A program made the position numbers and the translations under genes. Below are positions 1 to 8,148 of a DNA stretch of 64,000 nt, piece by piece (the stretch's first letter is position 1; each line of letters begins with the position of its first letter). The notes beneath the pieces were generated by a model. The model did not search any database. It worked only from the letters and a program-made list of their open reading frames with translations, and was not told where the DNA came from. This stretch comes from Ktedonobacter sp. SOSP1-85 (GTDB lineage: Bacteria; Chloroflexota; Ktedonobacteria; Ktedonobacterales; Ktedonobacteraceae), in the NCBI RefSeq assembly GCF_016587415.1, contig NZ_BNJI01000001.1:1155501-1219500 (forward strand), written 5' to 3'.

Positions 1-178
1 GTTTTTCAGGAGGGACCTGTCCACGTTGGAGCTGGATAGGTACACCGTACAGACCAGGATGATTGCCAGGGATTTTGATTTTGAGCTCAGAGCTGAAACG
101 TCGAATCTGCATGAGTTTGTCTCCTTGAAGCAACAGAGCATAGAGCCCTGCTGATGATTTGAGCGTACGACGACCCAT
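1..178 (-). CDS. Partial ORF at window edge, unknown
   Basis: An open frame on the minus strand begins at an ATG at 178 and runs off the left end without a stop, about 59 residues. It reads basic and hydrophilic (begins MGRRTLKSSAGLYALLLQGD). I do not recognise it and see no Shine-Dalgarno site before the ATG. It ends about 80 bp from an insertion sequence. It could be a real gene continuing outside the window or a chance frame. Confidence 0.25.
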   Translation of the reverse strand, partial: MGRRTLKSSAGLYALLLQGDKLMQIRRFSSELKIKIPGNHPGLYGVPIQLQRGQVPPEK

Positions 179-256
179 ATCATACAGGAGAGAACGAAAA
201 CACACACCAGCCCTTTGGACGATGTTTTTTAGGCATTATTCCAGTATACTAGAAAG

Positions 257-1721
257 GGTTGTGCCCAAAAGAGGGGGTTGAAGAAAACAAGAGGACTTCT
301 CCGTATTGGAAACAGAAACGCAACATCTGAAGATCCAAAGGAGAATGCCCTCATGCAAGTGCAAGTATCGCTCACGCTCGAAGTTTCTGCAACTACAGGT
401 TTGGCTGATTTGGAAGAGGCCATTGTGACACAGGGCCGTCAAAGCATGTGTAGGGCCTTGCAACAGGCTATCAGGCAGTGGGAACAGCGCCAGCGGCGCT
501 GTCCTCGATGTAAAAATGACGATGTGCGCGTGGAAGGCACCGTTGGTCGAAGGGTGCTGCTGGTCTTTGGCCGAGTGCGCTTGGCCTTGCGACGCTACCG
601 CTGTCAGCACTGTTTGCATCGCTGGTGTCCAGCCCGTCATCTCTTGCGTGATCTGCGTGGGCAGCAGGTGAGCCCTGGCCTGCGAGAGGCAGCCGTGCTT
701 GCAGGAAGCTCCTGGCCTTACCGGCATGCTACTCAGCTCTTGGAACGCTTGAGTGGGGCTCAGATCAGTGCCGAGGAACTTCGTCAGCTCACGATGCAGC
801 AAGGAGAGCAACAAGCTTGTGTCCAGCAGCAGCATGCTGAGCAGGTGCTGAACGCAGCTCCCAACGAAGGGAAGGGCGAAGCTGGCGTGGTGGGCATGGA
901 TGGGGGCTGGACGCACAGTTGCGAGCAAGCGGGAGGCATGGAAGGCAAGGTGGCTGTGGTTGCCTGCAACAAGCAGGTGCAAGAGCCCAAAGCGCAACCT
1001 GATCCCTCGCAATTGACCTGGTATGAGCTGGCGAAGCGCAGTGCGAAAGGAAAGCGACTGGGTCCAGTTCACCAGCGAGCTCGCTGGATGAAACGCTGCT
1101 ACGTGGCCACCTTTGCCCCTTCCAAAGCCTTGGGGATATTGGCTGAGGCAGCGGCCCGTGAGGTGGGACTGGATCAAGCCAAGAGCGTGGTGGTAGCTGA
1201 TGGGGCGCAGTGGATCAAGCAAGAAGCCAAGCAGCACTTTGCCAAGGCGACACATATCCTGGATTGGTTTCATCTCTGGCGCGTGGTGCGCAAAGCCATT
1301 CGAGAGACCCAACGCGACCAGCAATATCCTGAGACCTGGCTCACCGAGCAGATCACTGAGATCAAAAGCTGGTTGTGGCATGGCGAGGTCGATCAAGCTG
1401 TCAAGCGGTTACAGAGTTGGCAAGAGAAAGGGGAAGGCAAGGCCTTGAAAGCCGCTGTGACCTATCTGCAGGAGCAACGGGAGTGGATCGGCTCGTATGA
1501 AGCATGGAGACAGGCAGGCTATCCGGTGGGCAGTGGGATTATTGAGCGAGCGGTGTCTCTGGTCATCAATCGGCGTATGAAACGACGAGGGATGCGCTGG
1601 AAACGAGACAATGCCACAGCACTGGTGGCGTTGCGAACCGACTTTCTCAATGCCGATTGGCAGCGCCATCCATCTCATCGAGCATTTGTGTAGCCAACAG
1701 CCCCCAGTTTTGGGCACAACC
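257..1721 (+). mobile_element. ISKra4-family insertion sequence, complete
   Basis: A 1465-bp element with terminal inverted repeats: left GGTTGTGCCCAAAA (257-270), right end its complement finishing at 1721. The match extends imperfectly to about 24 bp through a G-rich stretch. It is flanked by the 9-bp direct repeat ACTAGAAAG (248-256 and 1722-1730), read as the target-site duplication. Both ends and the transposase are intact, so the insertion looks recent. Family assignment rests on the transposase motifs. Confidence 0.9.
353..1693 (+). CDS. ISKra4-family DDE transposase
   Basis: 446 residues from the ATG at 353, which has an AAAGGAG site; an in-frame TTG at 278 has none. An N-terminal zinc-ribbon-like part carries CPRC and CQHC pairs (about residues 50-92). 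The DDE core follows: D183 in GMDGGW, D283 in VADGAQWI followed by HILDWFHLW, and E398 in YPVGSGIIE followed by RRMKRRGMRW. These C-terminal motifs are typical of ISKra4 transposases. The gene fills almost the whole element and catalyses its movement. No frameshift or missing catalytic residue was seen. Confidence 0.9.
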   Translation: MQVQVSLTLEVSATTGLADLEEAIVTQGRQSMCRALQQAIRQWEQRQRRCPRCKNDDVRVEGTVGRRVLLVFGRVRLALRRYRCQHCLHRWCPARHLLRDLRGQQVSPGLREAAVLAGSSWPYRHATQLLERLSGAQISAEELRQLTMQQGEQQACVQQQHAEQVLNAAPNEGKGEAGVVGMDGGWTHSCEQAGGMEGKVAVVACNKQVQEPKAQPDPSQLTWYELAKRSAKGKRLGPVHQRARWMKRCYVATFAPSKALGILAEAAAREVGLDQAKSVVVADGAQWIKQEAKQHFAKATHILDWFHLWRVVRKAIRETQRDQQYPETWLTEQITEIKSWLWHGEVDQAVKRLQSWQEKGEGKALKAAVTYLQEQREWIGSYEAWRQAGYPVGSGIIERAVSLVINRRMKRRGMRWKRDNATALVALRTDFLNADWQRHPSHRAFV

Positions 1722-1730
1722 ACTAGAAAG

Positions 1731-2039
1731 AGAAGAAGGAAAATGCTGATTTCCCTTGCCCTCCTTGCGGTAACATCACGCTAGCAAAGAGCTCTTCTTG
1801 CGCCAAACCTACGTCCCCAAAACGCCAATCTCAAGTCCACATGAATTTCACGCTACGTATATCTCCCTAGAACCAATGGGCGAGAAGATTGGCTGCAATT
1901 TCTTCGTAAGTGGGAAAAGACTAACGGCATGCGTGGAGAAACAACAAATTGTTGTGCCGACGAAGTAAGAGGTTCTCGTCAGTACCCACGGAATGCGCAA
2001 CGAGGTTGCTACAAGAAAGCCATCTTGCGTGAATCAGCC
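1731..2039. other. Intergenic, no gene supported
   Basis: About 310 bp between the insertion sequence and the merR gene. All frames are short or broken and none has a ribosome site with a protein-like reading. It may hold worn-down coding sequence, but I could not identify any. Confidence 0.4.
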
Positions 2040-2525
2040 TCAGAAGTGAGATTGATTCCCATCACATTCTGATTTGTTTCGAGAGAACAGAGCGCCTTGT
2101 TCGCTTTCGTTTGATGATGCAAGAATGGGTGAAAGCCCCTTGCTCTGGTATTCTTGAAGGCATTCCCCCAGATGAAGACAGCCACATTGTAACAAACGCT
2201 CCAAAATCCGTTTGGTCTGCTGGGCATGAGCGATGATGGCCTCAACCTCTTTGAGTTTGATTTGAGCAAGCGACTGCCACCGCTCTGATGCTGGCGTCGA
2301 AGCGTCAAATCCTGCGACTAGCAGATGCATCTCAGCAATAGTAAACCCCGCCTGTTGAGCCATCCGCAGGATGGCCAACAACTCAAGAACGCTAGCATTA
2401 TAGCGACGATGCCCTCCAGAGGCTCGACGAGGGGTTGGGAGTAAGCCCATACTTTCGTAGTAACGCAAGGCGGATGTTCTCATCCCTGCCCGGCGCGCCA
2501 CTTCCCCAATGGTCAGTTCTTCCAT
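2040..2525 (-). CDS. MerR-family transcriptional regulator
   Basis: 161 residues when started at the ATG at 2525 (MEELTIGEVARRAGM), which fits the family N terminus better than the longer frame. Residues 1-70 form the winged HTH (IGEVARRAG, ALRYYE, GHRRY); a dimerising helix follows at about 80-115. Near residues 120-130 lies CGCLHLGEC, a cysteine cluster where metal-sensing MerR proteins bind their ligand. A metal or thiol-reactive signal is therefore likely but unproven. It is divergent from a small Cys-pair gene, and a MerR-type promoter lies in the 93-bp gap. Members of this family activate by twisting an over-long promoter spacer, exactly the arrangement seen. Confidence 0.9.
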   Translation of the reverse strand: MEELTIGEVARRAGMRTSALRYYESMGLLPTPRRASGGHRRYNASVLELLAILRMAQQAGFTIAEMHLLVAGFDASTPASERWQSLAQIKLKEVEAIIAHAQQTKRILERLLQCGCLHLGECLQEYQSKGLSPILASSNESEQGALFSRNKSECDGNQSHF

Positions 2526-2548
2526 CTCTCTGCTTTTTCCTTTCCCTC

Positions 2549-2579
2549 TTGACTTCAAGTTCACTTGAAATTGTATGCT
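2549..2579 (+). promoter_or_regulatory. MerR-type promoter with 19-bp spacer and operator
   Basis: TTGACT (2549-2554) and TATGCT (2574-2579) are separated by 19 bp rather than 17. The spacer is filled by the perfect dyad TTCAAGT-TC-ACTTGAA (2554-2569). This is the known SoxR/CueR/ZntR promoter design and points toward the gene at 2619. Confidence 0.85.
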
Positions 2580-2618
2580 TGGGGCAAGAAATATGCAAGA
2601 TAAGAGGAGATTTCAGCA

Positions 2619-2966
2619 ATGTCATTTCAGCCATCTGACCCGGTCCTGGCATGCAATAGCGCCGCCATTCCGAAAGAGGTTCGACCTCTGCATCAAGCCA
2701 ACACCAAACGCATCTTTACCTCCGCTCAAGAAGTACGAGAACTCGAAACCGGCTATGCCTTGCGGCTCGCCGATGAGATAGACCTTTTGCAAACGGTGGT
2801 GGCGTTTCTTCGCTACGAACGCCTCTGTTGCCCTTTCTTTCACTTCAAACTGGAGATGGAGCCAGACCAAGGACCAGTCTGGCTCCATATTACGGGAATC
2901 ACTGATGTGAAAGAATTTTTACGGAGTGAGGGATTTGCGCCACCCGCCCCTCTCCCTCCACATTGA
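2619..2966 (+). CDS. Small Cys-pair protein under MerR control, unknown function
   Basis: 115 residues, no signal peptide or membrane span. The conserved-looking core is ELETGYALRLAD (about 43-54), then ERLCCPFFHF (about 68-77), then WLHITGI near the end. The vicinal cysteine pair beside aromatic residues suggests metal or thiol chemistry, but this is inference. The start ATG at 2619 has AGAGGAG about 14 nt upstream. It is the only gene after the MerR promoter and ends before a terminator at 3010. I know no characterised function. Confidence 0.75.
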   Translation: MSFQPSDPVLACNSAAIPKEVRPLHQANTKRIFTSAQEVRELETGYALRLADEIDLLQTVVAFLRYERLCCPFFHFKLEMEPDQGPVWLHITGITDVKEFLRSEGFAPPAPLPPH

Positions 2967-3009
2967 GAGAGCGAGTAAGACCAACTCTGTTGAGTCGTTC
3001 CTGAGAACA

Positions 3010-3044
3010 GGAAGCCGCCCTTATCCAAAGAGCGGCTTCCTATT
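3010..3044 (+). terminator. Intrinsic terminator
   Basis: GGAAGCCGC (3010-3018) pairs with GCGGCTTCC (3032-3040) and is followed by TATTTTG. It lies 44 bp after the Cys-pair gene. Confidence 0.75.
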
Positions 3045-3603
3045 TTGCGTTTCGCCTGTCTCTTTTTCTTCCATGGGAGCTTTCCATCCATAGGAAGGAG
3101 CACGCGTTTTACTGGATTTAAGGAGGACAATGGAATACTGCGCTATCCAGCAGGGTGTCCCAAGAGGCGCGAATATGTGGCGGGCATTCGCAAATGCCGT
3201 GCTCATATCTCCACGTTTGAGATTTGTAGCATATTGTGGCAAAAAGGAACCCTAATATACTTCAGAATCGGAACAACGAAAAATCCTTCACAGAGAGAGT
3301 TTGAGTCGAGTAGGGAAGCTTTTCATCAGTCAACCAGCTTGAGAAAAGTGATAACACCCTGCATTACTTCCAGTTGCTCTTCAATGTAAGTGCAGGTTGG
3401 GAGAAGGCCATTCGTGTTTTGCCTGTTTCTCCTGGAAGGCAAGTATGCAGCTACAATATCCTTTACGGAAAGCAAGAGAGTCGGAGAGTGTTGGTGGTAC
3501 AGTAGAGAACCATCGGCAGTCTGAATGACATGCACGAGGAGCTGACATATCGATGGATTGCTTCTCGCCTTCCAGCAAAGAGCGTAACACGTCCTCGGTA
3601 CGA
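3045..3603. other. Intergenic, only weak ORFs
   Basis: About 560 bp. The best frame is a minus-strand ORF at 3326-3535 (69 residues, ends VMQGVITFLKLVD), without a convincing ribosome site or family match. I leave it uncalled. No clear promoter or palindrome was seen. Confidence 0.35.
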
Positions 3604-4143
3604 TCAGGATGGCTCAGCTAGAGGAGGTTCGGTAATATGTCCGCCCAGATCACCAAGCTCGGGAGCGTTGATACCCTGAATGCCGAGGAGGATGACGAGT
3701 TCCCCACCGTGATGAAGATCGTGGGACATGATGCGCCAGATCGTCCACTGGCGCGAGATCGCGTAGGTTTTTCCCCAGTACGTATGCTGATACGTCTGGG
3801 CCAGGTCACTGATCGTCCAGGAGTTGAGTGTGGTCTCGATCATTTGCCAGGTCACTTCCAGGCGCCTGACGAGTTCCGCCGCATTTTCGACAATACGATG
3901 CTCCTCTTCCCATCCATTGACCTGATGAACGACCTCCTTGCTGCCAGGTGCTTGCATCCGTTGGAACCAACCAACCCGTCCCAGGCTCAGGTGGCTAGCG
4001 ATTTCTCCTACAGAGCGCAGATGGGGTGCAGGTCGATAGGCTAACTGTTGGGGGGAGAGTGGAGCAATGGTTCGTATCAAGCTACGCTGATGGCCATCCC
4101 AGCCTTCGTACACACTCATCAATGGGGATGTGTCTGTTATCAT
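3604..4143 (-). CDS. DinB-family protein
   Basis: 179 residues. The start at 4143 (MITDTSPLMSVYEGW) is chosen because AAAAGGAG lies just upstream; the longer frame would add an unlikely N terminus. The four-helix DinB fold is suggested by VGEIASHLSLGRVGWF (about 45-60) and by the late HDLHHGGELVILLG motif (about 140-155), whose histidines match the metal ligands usual in the family. DinB proteins are metal-binding, often thiol-dependent enzymes or stress proteins; the substrate cannot be told here. It stands alone on the minus strand. Confidence 0.8.
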   Translation of the reverse strand: MITDTSPLMSVYEGWDGHQRSLIRTIAPLSPQQLAYRPAPHLRSVGEIASHLSLGRVGWFQRMQAPGSKEVVHQVNGWEEEHRIVENAAELVRRLEVTWQMIETTLNSWTISDLAQTYQHTYWGKTYAISRQWTIWRIMSHDLHHGGELVILLGIQGINAPELGDLGGHITEPPLAEPS

Positions 4144-4596
4144 CAAGAAACTCCTTTTCGGTTTGCTTTTTGAACATTCGACCTCTTGAAGTATATTATG
4201 GCAATGTAGAGCATTTTCTAGCAAGAAAATCAGGATCAGACCACCAATTTGGTGGAGAACATACAACGCAACGACTCATTGTCACGTCTTCTGTAAACGA
4301 CTGGATTGATGACCTTCTACCTTGAAGCCGGGCAGAAAACCCGAAATTGATCGCCCCGCAATTTTGAAAACATCTAATCCTGGGGTACCGTGACGTGTCG
4401 AAGATCTGGTAGATTACGTGTCCATCGAACCACCACTCCACTCAATCGTACAAAAAGAGAAGCTACTATCTAACAAACGCACATGAGTATATCGTTAGCG
4501 CAGCACAAACTCGGGTGAATGAGCAAAGATTCGGATAAAAAGTGGACACAAATTCAGGTGAATTACCGCCAGGCGAGATATTGCTACATTTGGGTC
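4144..4596. other. Intergenic, nothing recognised
   Basis: About 450 bp between the divergent DinB and PadR genes. It should hold the DinB promoter, but no clear box pair was found. ORFs here are short and look like chance frames. Confidence 0.4.
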
Positions 4597-4649
4597 TTGA
4601 CAACAATACGATATATCGTTTATATTATCAATAACGATATATCGTATTG
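4597..4649 (+). promoter_or_regulatory. padR promoter with twin palindromic operators
   Basis: TTGACA (4597-4602) and TATATT (4621-4626) are 18 bp apart. Two copies of ACGATATATCGT, each itself a palindrome, lie at 4607-4620 and 4634-4646, and together they form a 17-bp inverted repeat (4604-4620 against 4633-4649). They cover the spacer, the -10 box edge and the start region, which fits autorepression by the PadR protein. Confidence 0.8.
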
Positions 4650-4705
4650 AGCAAATGACAATGAGAACAGCAAGTACAACACCATCTTGAAAGGAGTGGA
4701 CAGCA

Positions 4706-5530
4706 ATGCCACGCAGATTTGGAAAAGATTTTGCATTTGAGGGCGCCGGCGGAGACTGGGAGGGGTGGACGCCCCCCTGGGAGTCTGAGAGGCGCCATGG
4801 ACATCATGGTCATCATGAACATCATGGTCCAAGAGGCTTCGGGATGTGGATGCGTCGTCGCGGCGGGTTTGGCCCTGGAGGTCCCTTTGGTCCTCACGGC
4901 CCCTTTGGTCAGCATGGCCCATTTGGAGCCGAGGGTCCCTTTGGCCCTGAGGGTCCCTTTGGTCCTGAAGGCTTTAAGAAGCGCTTCTTTGGGCGCGGTG
5001 ATATGAAGTATGCCCTGCTAGAGCTTCTACAAGAGCGCCCTATGCATGGCTATGAGATGATGAAGGCCCTGGAGCAGAAATCGAACGGCCTGTATGCCCC
5101 TAGCGCGGGTTCGATTTATCCAACATTACAAATGCTTGAAGATCGCGGCCTGGTCACCGTGACCGTAGAAGAGGGCAAGAAGATCTATCACATCACCGAC
5201 GCCGGGCGTGCCTTCCTGGGCGAGCGCAAGGCGGAGGAGACAAATCCCGCAGGGGGCGCACCTGGACATAACCCCTGGTGGGAGCGCTTCGCGGGGCGCG
5301 TTGAGCGTTGGGATGCACCAGAGGTACAGGCACTACGTACCGAGGCTGCCGAAGTCGCACGCCTCTTCGTTATCGCGGCGCGCAGCACAGGTGGAGATGC
5401 TCAGCGTCTGACGCAGCTCCACAAAATCCTGGAGGAGACACGCAGTGATCTCTCTACGTTCATCTATGGCAAGGGTGAGAAGCCAAGTGGTCCAGAGGGC
5501 GAGAACGGTCCCCAGGTTGAACAAAGCTAG
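4706..5530 (+). CDS. PadR-family regulator with His-rich and GPFG-repeat N terminus
   Basis: 274 residues; ATG at 4706 after AAAGGAG. Residues 30-41 are a histidine cluster (HGHHGHHEHH). Residues 53-90 are a run of six-residue GPFGxx units, like collagen in composition. The PadR winged helix covers about 98-170 (MKYALLELLQERPMHGYEMMKAL, GSIYPTLQMLEDRGLV), and a C-terminal dimerisation region follows. PadR proteins repress nearby or own genes; the operators at 4604-4649 point to autoregulation. The histidine run could bind metal, which is inference. Most of the extension is low complexity and likely disordered. Confidence 0.9.
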   Translation: MPRRFGKDFAFEGAGGDWEGWTPPWESERRHGHHGHHEHHGPRGFGMWMRRRGGFGPGGPFGPHGPFGQHGPFGAEGPFGPEGPFGPEGFKKRFFGRGDMKYALLELLQERPMHGYEMMKALEQKSNGLYAPSAGSIYPTLQMLEDRGLVTVTVEEGKKIYHITDAGRAFLGERKAEETNPAGGAPGHNPWWERFAGRVERWDAPEVQALRTEAAEVARLFVIAARSTGGDAQRLTQLHKILEETRSDLSTFIYGKGEKPSGPEGENGPQVEQS

Positions 5531-5544
5531 TGCATAATACACAT

Positions 5545-5583
5545 GAAAGAGGGCGTTGCAAGGTTTGCAACGCCCTCTTTCTT
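5545..5583 (+). terminator. Intrinsic terminator after padR
   Basis: Perfect 17-bp arms (5545-5561 and 5565-5581) with a 3-nt loop GGT, the right arm ending in CTCTTTC. It also lies downstream of the convergent DUF3307 gene. Confidence 0.85.
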
Positions 5584-5632
5584 ATACATTGTAAAAGCGT
5601 CAGCAGCATCGCGCCGGCCACAAACGCCATAG

Positions 5633-5947
5633 CTAGAATTTGAACGCGAGAATAAGGACGATGGTTAAGATGTGGAGGAGTTGATCAAGCCAGATGGGAC
5701 CGATGAGTTTATAGCGCGCCTTCAGTGGGTCAACAATAAAATGGGTCGCAAAAAGAAGCAGTGTTGCCAGCCAGGAGGGATGGGCAAAGAGCACAAAGAC
5801 AGCGGTATAGGTCGCACAGTGATAAAAATTGACTTCCCAACTCTTACCTTTTTCCAGACTCATCCAGGTGCTTTGAAAGGCAAAGTCACCCACAAAGTGA
5901 CAGGCGCACCAGACGAGCAATGTCATCACGGGGATGTCTAATAGCAT
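5633..5947 (-). CDS. DUF3307 membrane protein
   Basis: 104 residues from the ATG at 5947, preceded by GGGAGAAG; the longer frame reads into a repeat unit and is rejected. Three to four hydrophobic segments are seen. Conserved DUF3307 features are CHFVGDFAFQSTWMSLEKGK (about 16-35), HC and ATHFIVDPLKARY (about 67-79), and WLDQLLH near the C terminus. The function of the family is unknown; the conserved H, D and Q residues suggest a membrane-embedded binding or catalytic site. Convergent with padR. Confidence 0.8.
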   Translation of the reverse strand: MLLDIPVMTLLVWCACHFVGDFAFQSTWMSLEKGKSWEVNFYHCATYTAVFVLFAHPSWLATLLLFATHFIVDPLKARYKLIGPIWLDQLLHILTIVLILAFKF

Positions 5948-6069
5948 ATATCTTCTCCCGAAAAAACTCTTTTTGTAGTGTAACAGGGATCGGGAGAAGA
6001 TAGCTATGAGCGGCCTCGCATTCCTACTGTGAGGCCGCTCACAAAAGACTAGTCTACTCTGTACAATTT

Positions 6070-6152
6070 CGTCTGAAAGGGCTTCATCCCGCCTGCGGCG
6101 GGAGGGAAATGACGCAGAGGGGCTGATGCCCCTCTGCACTCCCTACTTTTCC
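6070..6152. repeat. Family C double-hairpin repeat, single copy
   Basis: Matches the 84-bp unit that is tandem at 61327-61576. It has a short hairpin CCGCCTGCGGCGG and a longer one GCAGAGGGGC-TGAT-GCCCCTCTGC, with a T-rich end (CTACTTTTCC). It follows the end of the O-antigen-ligase-like gene and could serve as a terminator. Confidence 0.8.
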
Positions 6153-6156
6153 TTTT

Positions 6157-7809
6157 CTAGGCTTTTTCGCGCCACCAGGCGGTCTGTGTGAGCTGGCGCA
6201 GAATGAGCAACGCGGCACACAGCAACCAGAAACAGTAGGCGAGATCCTGTTCCAGGAAGGCGCTATCGATCTGACCCTGCACCAGGGCTGCCACCATGGA
6301 GGCACCAACACCTACCACCAGCCAGCGATAGACGGCACGCTCAGCCAGGGGAGCCGTGCGCAAGCGCAACAGGATGCGAGAGAAGGTCCAGAAGAAGAGT
6401 ACCAGCAGCGCTATAAAGGCCAGCAGGCCAAAGATCCCAATGCTTACCCAGACATGCAAGAAGATGTTATGCGGATGTGAGAGCGTTGGCTCATCACTCA
6501 TCCCCGTCGAAGCACCAGTTATAGGATCTTTGACAATCCAGTAGTGGTACATCGATGTGTGGCACACGCTGTTGAGGCTATAGTGGCAGAGCCAATTATC
6601 AAGCCCAACACCAAACCAGGGATAATCCTGGATCATATGCCAGGCGGATTGCCAGAGATAGATGCGCTTCTCAGCCGTACCCACGCCGTGGCTGGAGTGA
6701 CGTCCCACGACAAAGCCAAGGATACGGTCATGGTAGAGCGCAAAGACGACACCTGCGACGACCAGCAAGACAACCGTCGCGATCAGCAAGACTTTGCGAT
6801 TGGGCAGGGAGAGCGCACCGATGAAGAGGAGCGCGGCTCCCAGGGCCAGCCAGGCCCCGAGCGATTGCGTCAGGAAGATCGAGATCAGCATGGGGAGACA
6901 GAGCACAAGTATCAGGAGGCGCTGGCGCCAGGAGAGCTTGAGCGCTACCAGCCAGGCCAGGGCAATAGGAAGCCCATAATCGATAAAGAGACCGATATTA
7001 TTCGCATTGCCGTAGACGGTATGAATGCGCACGCCATCAGCCTCTTGAGCCAGGGTATTCTTCATGAAGAAATACTGAATCACACCAAAGAGGCCAATCA
7101 TCAGACCCGCGCCAATAAGCCCCTTGAGCAGATTTGTTACCTGGCGTGGTGTGCGAATATAGCCCAGGACCAGCACCACATAGAGCAGCGGCAGCAGCAC
7201 TTCTTTGCGCAGGGCCACCTGGGCATTGCTACGTGAATAGGCAATGACGACTGATACACAGGCCGCGAGCAGAAAGATCGCAGCCGGGAGCAGGAAGGGG
7301 CCGAGACGCTCACGCAGCGCCCGCCAGGAGAAAGAGGCGCGCACCTCCTTCTTCAAGACAAGCTGTCCCAGCGCCAGCGCAAAGAGGGCAAAGATGGCGA
7401 TCTCGGCCAGGCTAAAATGCAGAGTTTTGTAGACGGTCTTTGGGTAATGATCCTGAAAATAGGGCAGCGTCAATGGAAAGAGTGCCAGGGCCAGAGGGAG
7501 GCGCATCCAGGCCAGGACCAGAAATATAAGGAGAAAAGGCAGGCCCAGGAAGGGCAGGAGCGAGGCTGGCACAACATGGGGATCGTTCAAGATCCCAAAG
7601 GGGAGATTGGTATTTCCTAGCAGATAGTAGAGCATAAAGGAGAGCACCATGCCTATCCCAATGAGCCAGTCTCGACGCGAATTTTCGGTCTGTGCATTGA
7701 CTAACTCTTCAGACAAGATCACGCCTGCACGTCTTTTTTGTGCTGGTGCCTTCTGCCACTCTGCATCCAGGGAAGGTCTCAACTGAGAAGATTCATGCTC
7801 ATCATTCAT
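6157..7809 (-). CDS. O-antigen-ligase-like polytopic membrane protein
   Basis: 550 residues from the ATG at 7809; the longer frame enters a repeat element. About a dozen membrane spans run from residue 52 to the C terminus. A large outside loop at about 385-455 (KRIYLWQSAWHMIQDYPWFGVGLDNW, then LSHPHNIFLHVWVSIG) holds the signature of Wzy/WaaL-type O-antigen ligases and polymerases (PF04932). Such proteins transfer or polymerise lipid-linked glycans at the outer face of the membrane. No glycan genes lie beside it, so the substrate is unknown. The cytoplasmic N terminus is charged. Confidence 0.85.
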   Translation of the reverse strand: MNDEHESSQLRPSLDAEWQKAPAQKRRAGVILSEELVNAQTENSRRDWLIGIGMVLSFMLYYLLGNTNLPFGILNDPHVVPASLLPFLGLPFLLIFLVLAWMRLPLALALFPLTLPYFQDHYPKTVYKTLHFSLAEIAIFALFALALGQLVLKKEVRASFSWRALRERLGPFLLPAAIFLLAACVSVVIAYSRSNAQVALRKEVLLPLLYVVLVLGYIRTPRQVTNLLKGLIGAGLMIGLFGVIQYFFMKNTLAQEADGVRIHTVYGNANNIGLFIDYGLPIALAWLVALKLSWRQRLLILVLCLPMLISIFLTQSLGAWLALGAALLFIGALSLPNRKVLLIATVVLLVVAGVVFALYHDRILGFVVGRHSSHGVGTAEKRIYLWQSAWHMIQDYPWFGVGLDNWLCHYSLNSVCHTSMYHYWIVKDPITGASTGMSDEPTLSHPHNIFLHVWVSIGIFGLLAFIALLVLFFWTFSRILLRLRTAPLAERAVYRWLVVGVGASMVAALVQGQIDSAFLEQDLAYCFWLLCAALLILRQLTQTAWWREKA

Positions 7810-7835
7810 AACATTTTCACACAATCTCGCTAAGA

Positions 7836-7920
7836 TCTTATTCCGAAACCCAACATCACTCGCGTGCCTAGCGCTTCCCCCATTCGGGGACAAGCGCGCT
7901 CAGGTTTTCGAATAAGTAGT
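7836..7920. repeat. Family A palindromic element, copy 1 (long form)
   Basis: Starts TCTTATTCCGAAACCCAAC, has the core AGCGCTTCCCCCATTCGGGG and ends CTCAGGTTTTCGAATAAGTA. The outer GAAACC/GGTTTTC arms pair, with an inner CCCC-ATTC-GGGG hairpin. It ends 26 bp before the start of the O-antigen-ligase-like gene. Confidence 0.85.
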
Positions 7921-8148
7921 AAGTATTTAGACGCACAGATATATTTGTTCTCGCCGTAAAGAAGAGAACGAGGCCAACATCCTTATTTTTAGGCAGTATA
8001 GCAAATATGCGTCGATCTCGTCCAAGAATGAGACGAAAAGACCAGCCTGATGTTGCCCGCACTGCTAAAGCACGCGCTTACATGTGAGCAGGCTGGTCCT
8101 GACAAGAAGTGTAAGATGAGAAGGCACGTTAGCAAGAGGGAATGGACA

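Noticed and set aside
236..1396. Long open frame on the minus strand opposite the transposase
   Set aside because: It mirrors the transposase gene, has no ribosome site and no protein-like motif; the plus-strand gene has complete catalytic motifs.
6544..7236. 230-residue plus-strand frame inside the O-antigen-ligase-like gene
   Set aside because: Highly charged antisense reading of a membrane-protein gene; a known artefact of that codon use.
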